42,588 bases of DNA from NCBI GenBank assembly GCA_030641715.1, contig DAOWGX010000012.1, positions 1-42,588 of the forward strand, in the 5' to 3' direction. Source of the stretch: Nanobdellota archaeon (GTDB taxonomy: Archaea > Nanobdellota > Nanobdellia > Pacearchaeales > GW2011-AR1). Of the stretch, positions 10,083 through 18,255 are shown piece by piece. The position numbers were made by a program, and so were the translations under genes. Every line of letters begins with the position of its first letter. Position 1 is the first letter of the stretch. The notes under the pieces are model-generated. The model saw nothing but the letters and a program-made list of their open reading frames with translations, was not told where the DNA came from and did no database searches.

Positions 10083-11375
10083 CTAATATCTGCTTTTCTT
10101 AGAATTCCGATTAAATCTCTTGCCCTTCATATTTTTCCCCTGAAAATTCATTCTTCGAGGTCTATCTCTATTGCCAAATCTACCCTGAGGTCTTCTAGGA
10201 GAATCGAACTTAACAAAAATTTTCTTGAACTCTGGCGTCATAACTCTCTCTATAACAAGGCTTTGATTGTGTTTTTGGATATTCATAAAATTATTATAGT
10301 CCCTGCTCGCTAAGATATTTATTACGATACCTTCCGCTCCTGCCCTCGCTGTTCGTCCAATTCTATGAATATAATCTTTCGCGTCCGCGGGCAAATCGTA
10401 ATTATAAACGTGTGAAACTCCGGAGATGTCGAGACCTCTTCCAGCGACGTCGGTGCAAACAAGGACGTTGACTTTTGAGTTGTCGAAACCTTTCAGTACA
10501 CGCGTTCTTTTATTCTGCTCCATCCCACCGTGGATAGCTTGGGCACTGATGTCGTTGTCATTCAAATTTTTGGCGACGAAATCTGTGTTTCTTCGAGTGT
10601 TGCAGAAAATCATAACTAGATGCGATTTTTCTTGTTTTAATAGATGGGTTAATAATGAGAATTTTCCGTCGTCGCGAACATCGTAATAAACTTGTTTTAA
10701 TTTCGACGCATCAACATAATTATTTACTGAAATTTCAATTGGAGTTTTCATATATTTCTCTGAAAAATCCGCAAGCTCAGAACTAATCGTCGCTGAGAAC
10801 AAAAGAGTCTGTCTATCTTTAGGACATGCCCTTACAATCTTCGCGACATCGTCCTTAAAACCCATGTCCCACATTCTGTCCGCTTCATCTAAAACTAAGA
10901 ATTTTATTTTAGCTAAACTTATAGAATTACGATTTAGATGATCTAGTAATCTGCCAGGAGTCGCGACGACAATGTCTGCATAAGCTAGATTTTTGACCTG
11001 ATTGTTTATCGATACACCACCGTATACCGGAACGACTTCGAGTCCTTTGTGATAAGCGAGTTCGCGCATGACTCCTGCGACTTGTTCCGCTAGTTCTCGA
11101 GTCGGCGTTAAGATTAAACTACGAATTCCGGTTTTCTTTTCGGTGTTTTTTATTATTCCTGCACCAAAAGCCAATGTTTTTCCTGAACCTGTCGCTGACC
11201 CTGCTATGACATCCTTTCCTTCAAGAATCAACGGTATCGTTTTCTCCTGAATCTCTGAGGGCTTTTCGAACTTTTTGGCTGAAATAATTTTCAACACGTT
11301 TTCGCAAAGGCCCAATTTTTCAAATTGTTCCATTTTTAATAAATTCCCAAGAAAAATCTCGGACTGAATCCCCAC
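10083..11375 (-). CDS. DEAD-box ATP-dependent RNA helicase (start probably at internal MEQFEKLG)
   Basis: Motifs ATGSGKT, PTREL, DEAD, SAT, HRIGRTARAG; basic C-terminal tail. Confidence 0.96.
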   Translation of the reverse strand: MGIQSEIFLGNLLKMEQFEKLGLCENVLKIISAKKFEKPSEIQEKTIPLILEGKDVIAGSATGSGKTLAFGAGIIKNTEKKTGIRSLILTPTRELAEQVAGVMRELAYHKGLEVVPVYGGVSINNQVKNLAYADIVVATPGRLLDHLNRNSISLAKIKFLVLDEADRMWDMGFKDDVAKIVRACPKDRQTLLFSATISSELADFSEKYMKTPIEISVNNYVDASKLKQVYYDVRDDGKFSLLTHLLKQEKSHLVMIFCNTRRNTDFVAKNLNDNDISAQAIHGGMEQNKRTRVLKGFDNSKVNVLVCTDVAGRGLDISGVSHVYNYDLPADAKDYIHRIGRTARAGAEGIVINILASRDYNNFMNIQKHNQSLVIERVMTPEFKKIFVKFDSPRRPQGRFGNRDRPRRMNFQGKNMKGKRFNRNSKKSRY

Positions 11376-11456
11376 GACTCTCGTCCAAGGACTCTAACTT
11401 ATTTACATAATTTAAAAAAAAGATTGGTTTATAAGTCTTTGCGTGTTAGGATTTTT

Positions 11457-11573
11457 ATGAAGAAATGTCCGGCGTGTAACAGCACGAGATATGAGAAAAT
11501 TGAAGGGGATTTTAGATGTGCGAGGTGTGGTTATGTTAATAAGTCGAAGGAGAATATCCAAAAAGACAAATAA
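11457..11573 (+). CDS. 38-aa zinc-ribbon mini-protein
   Basis: MKKCPACNSTRYEKIEGDFRCARCGYVNKSKENIQKDK; two CxxC motifs; absent from the ORF track because short. Confidence 0.7.
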   Translation: MKKCPACNSTRYEKIEGDFRCARCGYVNKSKENIQKDK

Positions 11574-11614
11574 ACCAAACCTTTTAAAATAAGCAAAATC
11601 TCCATAGCCTATAT

Positions 11615-11685
11615 GAACCCGTAGGCTAATGGTAGACCCTCTCGCTTACACCGAGATGACCCAAGTTCGATTCTTGGCGGGTTCA
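11615..11685 (+). tRNA. tRNA-Val(TAC)
   Basis: GAACCCG TA GGCT AATGGTA GACC C TCTCG CTTACAC CGAGA TGAC CCAAG TTCGATT CTTGG CGGGTTC A; one C12-A23 mismatch in the D-stem. Confidence 0.92.
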
Positions 11686-11811
11686 TCTTCCACGACAAAA
11701 ATAATATTCTTGGTGAACAGCGTGTTTAGGATACTTGTGATCCTAAAAAAGTTTGTATATCTCTATTGATTAACCTTGAAGAGGAAATTTTAGGGGGATG
11801 TAGAAATCACT

Positions 11812-12516
11812 TTACTCTATACTTCCAGCACCACCATAATAAGATTCAAACAATAATTTTAATATCTTTATAGTAGCTTTGTCACAGATTATGATTGTTG
11901 TATTGGGATTTATCATAGTTAGAAACATAAAGTCATCATCAATAATTGACATAGCAACGCCTTCATTATCTATCCTTTTAGATGATTTATGATGTTTAGT
12001 CCATTCAAGAACGTTATCCTTAGTTTCTTTATCGAATCTAACTAAAACCTTATGATTCACTTTCCTTCTCTTATAATTTCTTATTTCATTAATCCAATCA
12101 CCTTTTAATTCAGAGGAGTATTTTATTGTATAATCACTCTTTTTAGCTGTAGGCATTTCTTGAACAACCTTATAGAAATTTTTCTTTCCTTTAATAACAG
12201 TAATTGCTTCCCCAGGATTAGAATCGTAAACTATTTTAAGGTCTTTTATAGAATTTTTAATATCATTCATTTCTTTCTTTTTCTTATCAATAAGTTCAAT
12301 TAGTGATTTAGGATCTGAGGCAATAAATTTTTTAGTCTTCTCAGGAATAACCTTAACCAAACCCTTATTTTCTAGACTGGCTAGAGTAGGATAAATCTTA
12401 CCATAGGGGACATCAGAATCTTGAGAGATTGCCGCAGAGGTACTCTTCCCCAAATTAATTAGTGATTTATAAGCCATTTCTTCATAACTGCTAAATCCAA
12501 GAATTTTAAGATCCAT
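11812..12516 (-). CDS. TrmB-family transcriptional regulator
   Basis: N-terminal wHTH LGFSSYEEMAYKSLINLGKSTSAAISQDSDVPYGKIYPTLASLENKGLV plus coiled segment and sensor-like domain. Confidence 0.85.
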   Translation of the reverse strand: MDLKILGFSSYEEMAYKSLINLGKSTSAAISQDSDVPYGKIYPTLASLENKGLVKVIPEKTKKFIASDPKSLIELIDKKKKEMNDIKNSIKDLKIVYDSNPGEAITVIKGKKNFYKVVQEMPTAKKSDYTIKYSSELKGDWINEIRNYKRRKVNHKVLVRFDKETKDNVLEWTKHHKSSKRIDNEGVAMSIIDDDFMFLTMINPNTTIIICDKATIKILKLLFESYYGGAGSIE

Positions 12517-12554
12517 AATGAATAGAATAAATTAAACAATATAAATGTTTCTAT

Positions 12555-12576
12555 TACAACAACCTTGGTTGTTGTA
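12555..12576. promoter_or_regulatory. Palindromic operator candidate in a divergent promoter region
   Basis: TACAACAACC TT GGTTGTTGTA, 10-bp perfect arms, flanked by TATA-like boxes on both strands. Confidence 0.7.
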
Positions 12577-12629
12577 TAAGTATAAATATGGTTATATATT
12601 ACCCCTATTAAGTAAATAATTGGAGAAAA

Positions 12630-12992
12630 ATGGTAAAAAAGATGGTAAAAAAGTTGGGCATAATAGGAAGAGTTAAATCTTTTTATGAAGATCGCTATCA
12701 ACTTCCAGGATTGGATGAAGAGGCTATCCTAAGAGTGAATAAACTTCTTAAGAGATGGAATAAAGAAGGAAGGAAAAATCCAAATTCTATAGTAAAAAGT
12801 CATTTGAAGATGGAGGAAGGATATACTCCCTGCTTAGTTGTTAGTTATTTTAATGCGAAAGAAAAACTAGATTCTGTAGAAGATGTAGTAGAGGTACTTG
12901 GTGGAAGATATTGTGAAGGCATGGCAGGTCTTGGGGCATTGGTATCAAGAGACTTAGATTATTATAGGCTTCAAGAAATTCCTTATGGATAA
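12630..12992 (+). CDS. Hypothetical protein divergently transcribed from the TrmB regulator
   Basis: 120 aa ORF with upstream TATA-like sequence and GGAG. Confidence 0.6.
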   Translation: MVKKMVKKLGIIGRVKSFYEDRYQLPGLDEEAILRVNKLLKRWNKEGRKNPNSIVKSHLKMEEGYTPCLVVSYFNAKEKLDSVEDVVEVLGGRYCEGMAGLGALVSRDLDYYRLQEIPYG

Positions 12993-13066
12993 GATCCAAG
13001 AGATTAAGATAGGAATAGACCTCTTTTTTAAAAAGATATATATACGACGAAGTTTAATCTTTAATT

Positions 13067-13741
13067 ATGGCTAAGCCCTATACTTGGGAGGAAATAAAGA
13101 AAGTTTTGAAAAAGGAGCTTCAGAAGAGTAAACATATTCTTACTTACGGAACAATAGGCTCATGTGAGATAAATAATGACATTGATACAATCATCACAAA
13201 GAAACCAGAGTCTAAAAGTTCGGAGTTCTATGGAGAAGTTCATAAACTTTTTGAAAAAATAGATGCTTATCTAAGGGAGAAATATTCTTGTAAATTGATT
13301 AGAACTTCAAGGTTTTCTGATGAAGAAGAGACCAAAGCTTTAGGTAAATTTAATCTAAAGGATTTAAACTTTCAAGTTATGACTTATGTTTCCCTATCTC
13401 AAATTAAGAAACATTGGTATGCAGATTTAGCACCAAACGAAAATTTGAAAGACATATTAGATTGCCACCATAAGCTAATTTTTGGAAATAAAGAAAATAT
13501 TTTTAAAGAAAATTTTAAGAAAAATTATTATGATTATCTCTTTATTAGATTGAATGATTCAGATAGAATTAATTCAAATTTTAAAAATTCTTTTCTAATT
13601 GAAAGAATGAATAAATTATTCGATTTTATTTTAAGAAAAAGACTTAGCGAAAAGCCTATCTCAGCTAAAAATTTAACTGAAGTAAAGAAGATATTCTATA
13701 AAATTTGTGACAGATTGGACAGATTAGAAAAGAACCGATAG
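13067..13741 (+). CDS. Nucleotidyltransferase-like protein
   Basis: YGTIGSCEINNDIDTIITKKP resembles a GS...DxD nucleotidyltransferase core. Confidence 0.55.
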   Translation: MAKPYTWEEIKKVLKKELQKSKHILTYGTIGSCEINNDIDTIITKKPESKSSEFYGEVHKLFEKIDAYLREKYSCKLIRTSRFSDEEETKALGKFNLKDLNFQVMTYVSLSQIKKHWYADLAPNENLKDILDCHHKLIFGNKENIFKENFKKNYYDYLFIRLNDSDRINSNFKNSFLIERMNKLFDFILRKRLSEKPISAKNLTEVKKIFYKICDRLDRLEKNR

Positions 13742-13830
13742 TAATCCAAAAATAGTTTAATAACTGCTAGCGGTTTTCATTTAATTTTTAATGTAACAAC
13801 ATTTAAATATCAAAATTTCAACATTTAAGT

Positions 13831-15684
13831 ATGAGTATTTCACACAAAAACACTTCTAATGAGAATTCCGTCGAGCAAAATCTGGCTAAGGATTATGTTC
13901 CTAAGATGAATATGGGAAATCTTCCGATGACGAACCAGATTGATGATGCGTTGAAAACGAAGATGGAGAAGACTCAGAAGGATATCGAGAAGTTTAAAGG
14001 GGAAATTGTTAAGAAGATTAAGGGTGTTGAGGTGATAGGGGTTGTCCCTGCGCAGGCTGCGAAAAAGATTGAGGAGGAGTATGAGATTTCTGAGGAAGAT
14101 GCGAAAAGGGAATTAATCCATGTCTTAATGATTGTCTCGGAAAAGCAATTTAAGAATATTGGGAAAATTCGAGTTGATGCGATTACTACTGCGAAGAAAA
14201 TTAATGATAAGTTTTGGGTTCATATTATGACTCCCGTCGACGTTTGGAATCTCGGGCTTGATTCTAAGTTTGATATTATGGAAGCGTTGTCGATGTCGTT
14301 TCCAATTCTTGATAAGGGATTTCTCGCGGCGTTGAGGGTTACGCAGATTCATAAGTCGCTTGTTTTGAAAAAGTTTGAGAAGTATGTGACGAGTTATGTC
14401 CTCGGAGGTTCTTTAGTTCGTGGTGAGACGAAATCAACTTCAGACATTGATGTTTTCATAGTTATCGATGATACGGACGTAAAACGAATGTCGCGGTTAG
14501 AGCTTAAGGAAAAATTGAGGGGAATTATTTATTCTTATATTCAGGAGGCGGAGGCGATTGCTGGTGTGAAGAATAAATTGTCGCCACAAATTTATTTGAT
14601 GACGGATTTTTGGGAGGCCGTGAAGGATGCGCATCCTGTGATGTTCTCTTTCATTCGGGACGGGATTCCTTTGTACGATCGCGGTGCGTTTCTTCCGTGG
14701 AAATCTCTGCTTCGAATGGGGAAGATTAAGCCAAGTCCTGAGGCAATTGATATGTTTATGTCTTCGGGAAACAAGCTTAAGGAGACTGTTGAGAAGAGGA
14801 TTTTTGATGTTGCGACGTTGGATTTGTTTTGGGGGATTTCTACCCCGACCCAGGGTCTGCTTATGCTTTATGGACTTGCTCCACCGAATGTGTTTGAGAC
14901 AGTGAAGCAGTTTAGGGAAGTTTTTGTTGTTAAGGAGAAGTTGGTCGAGGAGAAATATGCCGATATTTTGGAGGAAATTTTGATTAAGGTTTGGAAGGGT
15001 TATGAGCATGGGAAGATTAAGCCTGGGGATATCGATGGGAAAGAGCTTGATAGGTTGTCGAAAAACGCGGTAGATTATATTGAGAGGTTGAAGGAGTTGC
15101 GGGAACAGATTGAGAAACGGACTCAGGAGAAATCGATTGAGGTGATTTACGACGACGTTTTTGGGATGGTTGGTGCTCTTTTGAAGAAAAAATCTGAAAT
15201 CGCAATACTTACGGAATTCGAAGAGAAGTTGGTTAAGTCGGGAAGATTTCCTCAGAGATTTTTAGAGAATTTAAAGGCGATTTCTAAGACGAGAAGGGAT
15301 GTTGCGAAATCTAAGGAGACTAAAACTAAGAAGGATAATTTGACTGCGAAGCAGAACAGGGCTGTTGATAATGCTCGGAAATTTGCTGCAGAGATTACGA
15401 CGGCATTGATGGAATACACTCAACGATTGGATATCGCGTCGATGGAACGGACACGGTTTGTTTTGAAAAATGAGAATTCAAATGTTGAGGTTTTTTTCTT
15501 GAAGAGTGTTTTTGTTGTGGAGGGTCCGAAGATTCAGAAGCTTAGTGGGATGAAGTTGGTTAAGTCGGATACGAAGGAATTGCAAGAGGAATTGTTGGCG
15601 AATCAGAACAAGGAATCGAAAATTGATTTTAAGGCGTTAGAGGTTTTGAGAAAGATTTTTGGTAAGTTTGAGTTGGTTTATTGA
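13831..15684 (+). CDS. Large protein with nucleotidyltransferase domain
   Basis: 617 aa; YVLGGSLVRGETKSTSDIDVFIVIDD (GS...DIDV core). Confidence 0.8.
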   Translation: MSISHKNTSNENSVEQNLAKDYVPKMNMGNLPMTNQIDDALKTKMEKTQKDIEKFKGEIVKKIKGVEVIGVVPAQAAKKIEEEYEISEEDAKRELIHVLMIVSEKQFKNIGKIRVDAITTAKKINDKFWVHIMTPVDVWNLGLDSKFDIMEALSMSFPILDKGFLAALRVTQIHKSLVLKKFEKYVTSYVLGGSLVRGETKSTSDIDVFIVIDDTDVKRMSRLELKEKLRGIIYSYIQEAEAIAGVKNKLSPQIYLMTDFWEAVKDAHPVMFSFIRDGIPLYDRGAFLPWKSLLRMGKIKPSPEAIDMFMSSGNKLKETVEKRIFDVATLDLFWGISTPTQGLLMLYGLAPPNVFETVKQFREVFVVKEKLVEEKYADILEEILIKVWKGYEHGKIKPGDIDGKELDRLSKNAVDYIERLKELREQIEKRTQEKSIEVIYDDVFGMVGALLKKKSEIAILTEFEEKLVKSGRFPQRFLENLKAISKTRRDVAKSKETKTKKDNLTAKQNRAVDNARKFAAEITTALMEYTQRLDIASMERTRFVLKNENSNVEVFFLKSVFVVEGPKIQKLSGMKLVKSDTKELQEELLANQNKESKIDFKALEVLRKIFGKFELVY

Positions 15685-15688
15685 AGTT
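15656..15688 (+). repeat. Direct repeat copy A (3' end of nucleotidyltransferase CDS)
   Basis: TTTTTGGTAAGTTTGAGTTGGTTTATTGAAGTT. Confidence 0.9.
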
Positions 15689-15716
15689 GGGCATTATAGG
15701 ATTGTAAGAAAAATAA

Positions 15717-15767
15717 CCTATTTGGTACTAAAAAATGATAAAAGTTCTATAAATGATACTAAATAGG
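15717..15767. repeat. Imperfect inverted repeat inside the interval between direct repeats
   Basis: CCTATTTGGTA ... TACTAAATAGG, 10/11 matching arms. Confidence 0.6.
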
Positions 15768-15870
15768 AAGATTAATTACGTTTTGTTTTGGGGAAGTAAA
15801 CTAAAGTAAAATGTGGCGATTCGTACTATTTAGCACTGTTTTTAACAAAATCTGTAACATTTAATACAAA

Positions 15871-16014
15871 ATGGATATCCCCCTAGGTTTATTGGATGAA
15901 TATCTTGGTTATACAAAATGTTCGAAGAAAAGGAACGATAAAAAACTTTTTGGACATCTTCAGAAAGTAATTTTATTCAATCTTAAAAAGATTAATGAGG
16001 GGTTAGGGGGTTAG
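15871..16014 (+). CDS. Small ORF, 47 aa, between direct repeats
   Basis: MDIPLGLLDEYLGYTKCSKKRNDKKLFGHLQKVILFNLKKINEGLGG; no clear family. Confidence 0.3.
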   Translation: MDIPLGLLDEYLGYTKCSKKRNDKKLFGHLQKVILFNLKKINEGLGG

Positions 16015-16015
16015 G

Positions 16016-16048
16016 TTTTTGGTGAGTTTGAGTTGGTTTATTGAGGTT
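16016..16048 (+). repeat. Direct repeat copy B, 360 bp downstream of copy A
   Basis: TTTTTGGTGAGTTTGAGTTGGTTTATTGAGGTT; 31/33 identical to copy A. Confidence 0.9.
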
Positions 16049-16093
16049 TATTATTAGCTTTAATTGGTTGAACAAATGAGATGTGAAATGATA

Positions 16094-16681
16094 CTAATCA
16101 AAATTAAAATCTTTTGGTAAAAACTTCATTAATTTTTTTGGAAGAATATCATCGAGGATTTCAATGTCCTTTTCTGTAAGTTCAATTAAAATCTTATTGT
16201 TATCAGCATAAAATTTCTTTTTAATTTCTTTTCTTTTAAGATACTTTTCATCATCTAATCCCCAGAATTCTATCCACACTTTTTTATCGTAAGGTAAAAA
16301 GAAATCACAGTATACGTCAGAATCTTCTATTGGAACCATCCTTTCGTATGCGTGAGCAATCTTATGGTTATATAACCAATCATCAATTATTTTTTCTGAT
16401 TTAGATCGTACCAAGTGACCATCTAATGTTCTAATCGTTGCAGGAAATTTATTTCTAAAATTATAATTTTCCTTGTCGACTTGGGTAGGTATATAATTTG
16501 TTGACTTTTTCTTTACATCTTTATCCTTTTTCAACCAACATTCATAACATAAGGGTTTATCCCCTTTCTTCCAAATTCCACATTCTTCACATTTAGTGAT
16601 TTTTCCAGAATCTTTAAGTTTATTACAATCTTTACACAAAGGATAAAATCCTGATTTTGCATCACAAATTTGACAAGCCAT
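16094..16681 (-). CDS. Zinc-finger protein with PD-(D/E)xK-like nuclease domain
   Basis: N-terminal CxxC pairs (CQIC..CKDC, CEEC..CYEC) then RSKSEKIIDDWLYNH...YCDFFLP...KVWIEFWG...YLKRKEIKKKFY. Confidence 0.7.
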   Translation of the reverse strand: MACQICDAKSGFYPLCKDCNKLKDSGKITKCEECGIWKKGDKPLCYECWLKKDKDVKKKSTNYIPTQVDKENYNFRNKFPATIRTLDGHLVRSKSEKIIDDWLYNHKIAHAYERMVPIEDSDVYCDFFLPYDKKVWIEFWGLDDEKYLKRKEIKKKFYADNNKILIELTEKDIEILDDILPKKLMKFLPKDFNFD

Positions 16682-16835
16682 AATGTAGATAGATAAAAAA
16701 GAGGGGATATAAATGTTTTGTTACCAAGATTTTTACTTCTTTCCTATTGAATCCATAGGGACCTTCCATCCCTAAACCTCATAAAAACATTTAAAAGTAT
16801 TTCAACCCTAATCCTAACGTAACAACAGGTGAAGT

Positions 16836-18254
16836 ATGACAATAAAAAAATTCTCAAAATCGTTGAATTCGAAACAAGAATCTTACGTGAACCTAGACCT
16901 GCCCAACCCAAAAAACGGAGAATACCTCCTCGCTGTTTTCCACCTCATCCCAAACAACGAACTCAACATTCTCCAAGTTGCATCAGAAGTCGCCGCCGAA
17001 TCCTCAACAGGAACAAACTTCGAAGTCAAAACGGAAACCCCATTTTCGAAAACCCTAAACGCTTTAGTCTACAAAATCGACTTAAAAAAGAATCTAGTCT
17101 GGATTGCATACCCTTGGAGACTTTTCGACCGAGGAGGGAACATTCAAAATATTTTAACGTATCTCGTCGGAAACGTTTTGGGAATGAAACAAATAACAGC
17201 ATTAAAACTTCTTGATGTCTGGTTTCCGTCGGCAATGCTGGAACAGTATGATGGTCCGAGTTATACGTTGGATGATATGAGAAAGTATCTGGATGTTTAT
17301 GATAGACCGATTCTTGGAACTATTGTGAAACCGAAAATGGGGCTCACGTCGGCAGAGTACGCGGAAGTGGCTTACGATTTCTGGGTTGGTGGCGGAGATT
17401 TTGTGAAGAACGACGAGCCTCAGGCGAATCAGGATTTTTGTCCATACGATAAAATGGTGAAACATGTGAAGGAGGCGATGGACAAGGCGGTGAAAAAAAC
17501 GGGGAAGAAAAAGGTTCATTCGTTTAATGTTTCCACTTCGGATTTTGATACGATGATTGAGCGATGCGAGATGATTAGGGACGCTGGTTTTGAATCTGGA
17601 AGTTACGCGTTTTTGATTGATGGGATTACGGCTGGTTGGATGGCGGTGCAGACTCTTCGGAGAAAGTATCCTGATGTGTTTATCCATTTTCACAGAGCTG
17701 CTCACGGAGCGTTTACCCGTCCTGAGAATCCGATTGGTTTTACGGTTTTGGTTCTTTCCAAGTTTGCAAGGTTGGCTGGGACTTCGGGGATTCACACGGG
17801 AACTGCGGGCGTTGGAAAAATGCAGGGAAATCCTGAAGAGGATATTACTTCTGCCAATAATATTTTGAAACTTTTGTCGAAGGGTCATTTTTTCGAACAG
17901 TCCTGGGCGACGGTTCCTGGAGACGACGAGGATGTTTTGAAACTTGTCCACGAGGATGTTGCACGAAAAGTTGTTCTTGAAGACGATGGTTGGAGGGGAA
18001 TGAAAAAATGCTGTCCGATTATTTCAGGAGGACTTAACCCGACGCTGTTGAAACCTTTTATTGACATGATGGGCAATGTTGATTTTATTACGACGATGGG
18101 TGCAGGGTGTCACGCACATCCCCAAGGGACTAAGGCTGGGGCAAAGGCTTTAGTTCAGTCGTGTGATGCTTATGTTAAAAAAATAGACATTAAAAAATAC
18201 GCAAAAACTCATAAAGAATTGGCGGAGGCAATTAGTTTTTTTAAGAAAAAATAG
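16836..18254 (+). CDS. rbcL: RuBisCO large subunit, form II/III-like
   Basis: KPKMGL, GGGDFVKNDEPQANQ, HRAAHGAF, loop-6 GTAGVGKMQG, PIISGG all intact; ~30-aa insertion before the PIISGG strand. Confidence 0.95.
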   Translation: MTIKKFSKSLNSKQESYVNLDLPNPKNGEYLLAVFHLIPNNELNILQVASEVAAESSTGTNFEVKTETPFSKTLNALVYKIDLKKNLVWIAYPWRLFDRGGNIQNILTYLVGNVLGMKQITALKLLDVWFPSAMLEQYDGPSYTLDDMRKYLDVYDRPILGTIVKPKMGLTSAEYAEVAYDFWVGGGDFVKNDEPQANQDFCPYDKMVKHVKEAMDKAVKKTGKKKVHSFNVSTSDFDTMIERCEMIRDAGFESGSYAFLIDGITAGWMAVQTLRRKYPDVFIHFHRAAHGAFTRPENPIGFTVLVLSKFARLAGTSGIHTGTAGVGKMQGNPEEDITSANNILKLLSKGHFFEQSWATVPGDDEDVLKLVHEDVARKVVLEDDGWRGMKKCCPIISGGLNPTLLKPFIDMMGNVDFITTMGAGCHAHPQGTKAGAKALVQSCDAYVKKIDIKKYAKTHKELAEAISFFKKK

Positions 18255-18255
18255 G

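Noticed and set aside
11615-11685. tRNA-Val as a decayed tRNA because of C12-A23 mismatch
   Set aside because: All other stems, T-loop and anticodon arm are intact; one D-stem mismatch is tolerable.
14497-15009. 170-aa antisense ORF
   Set aside because: Lies wholly opposite the nucleotidyltransferase CDS and has low-complexity basic composition.
17202-17951. 249-aa antisense ORF in RuBisCO gene
   Set aside because: Composition is a shadow of the RuBisCO frame; no motif.
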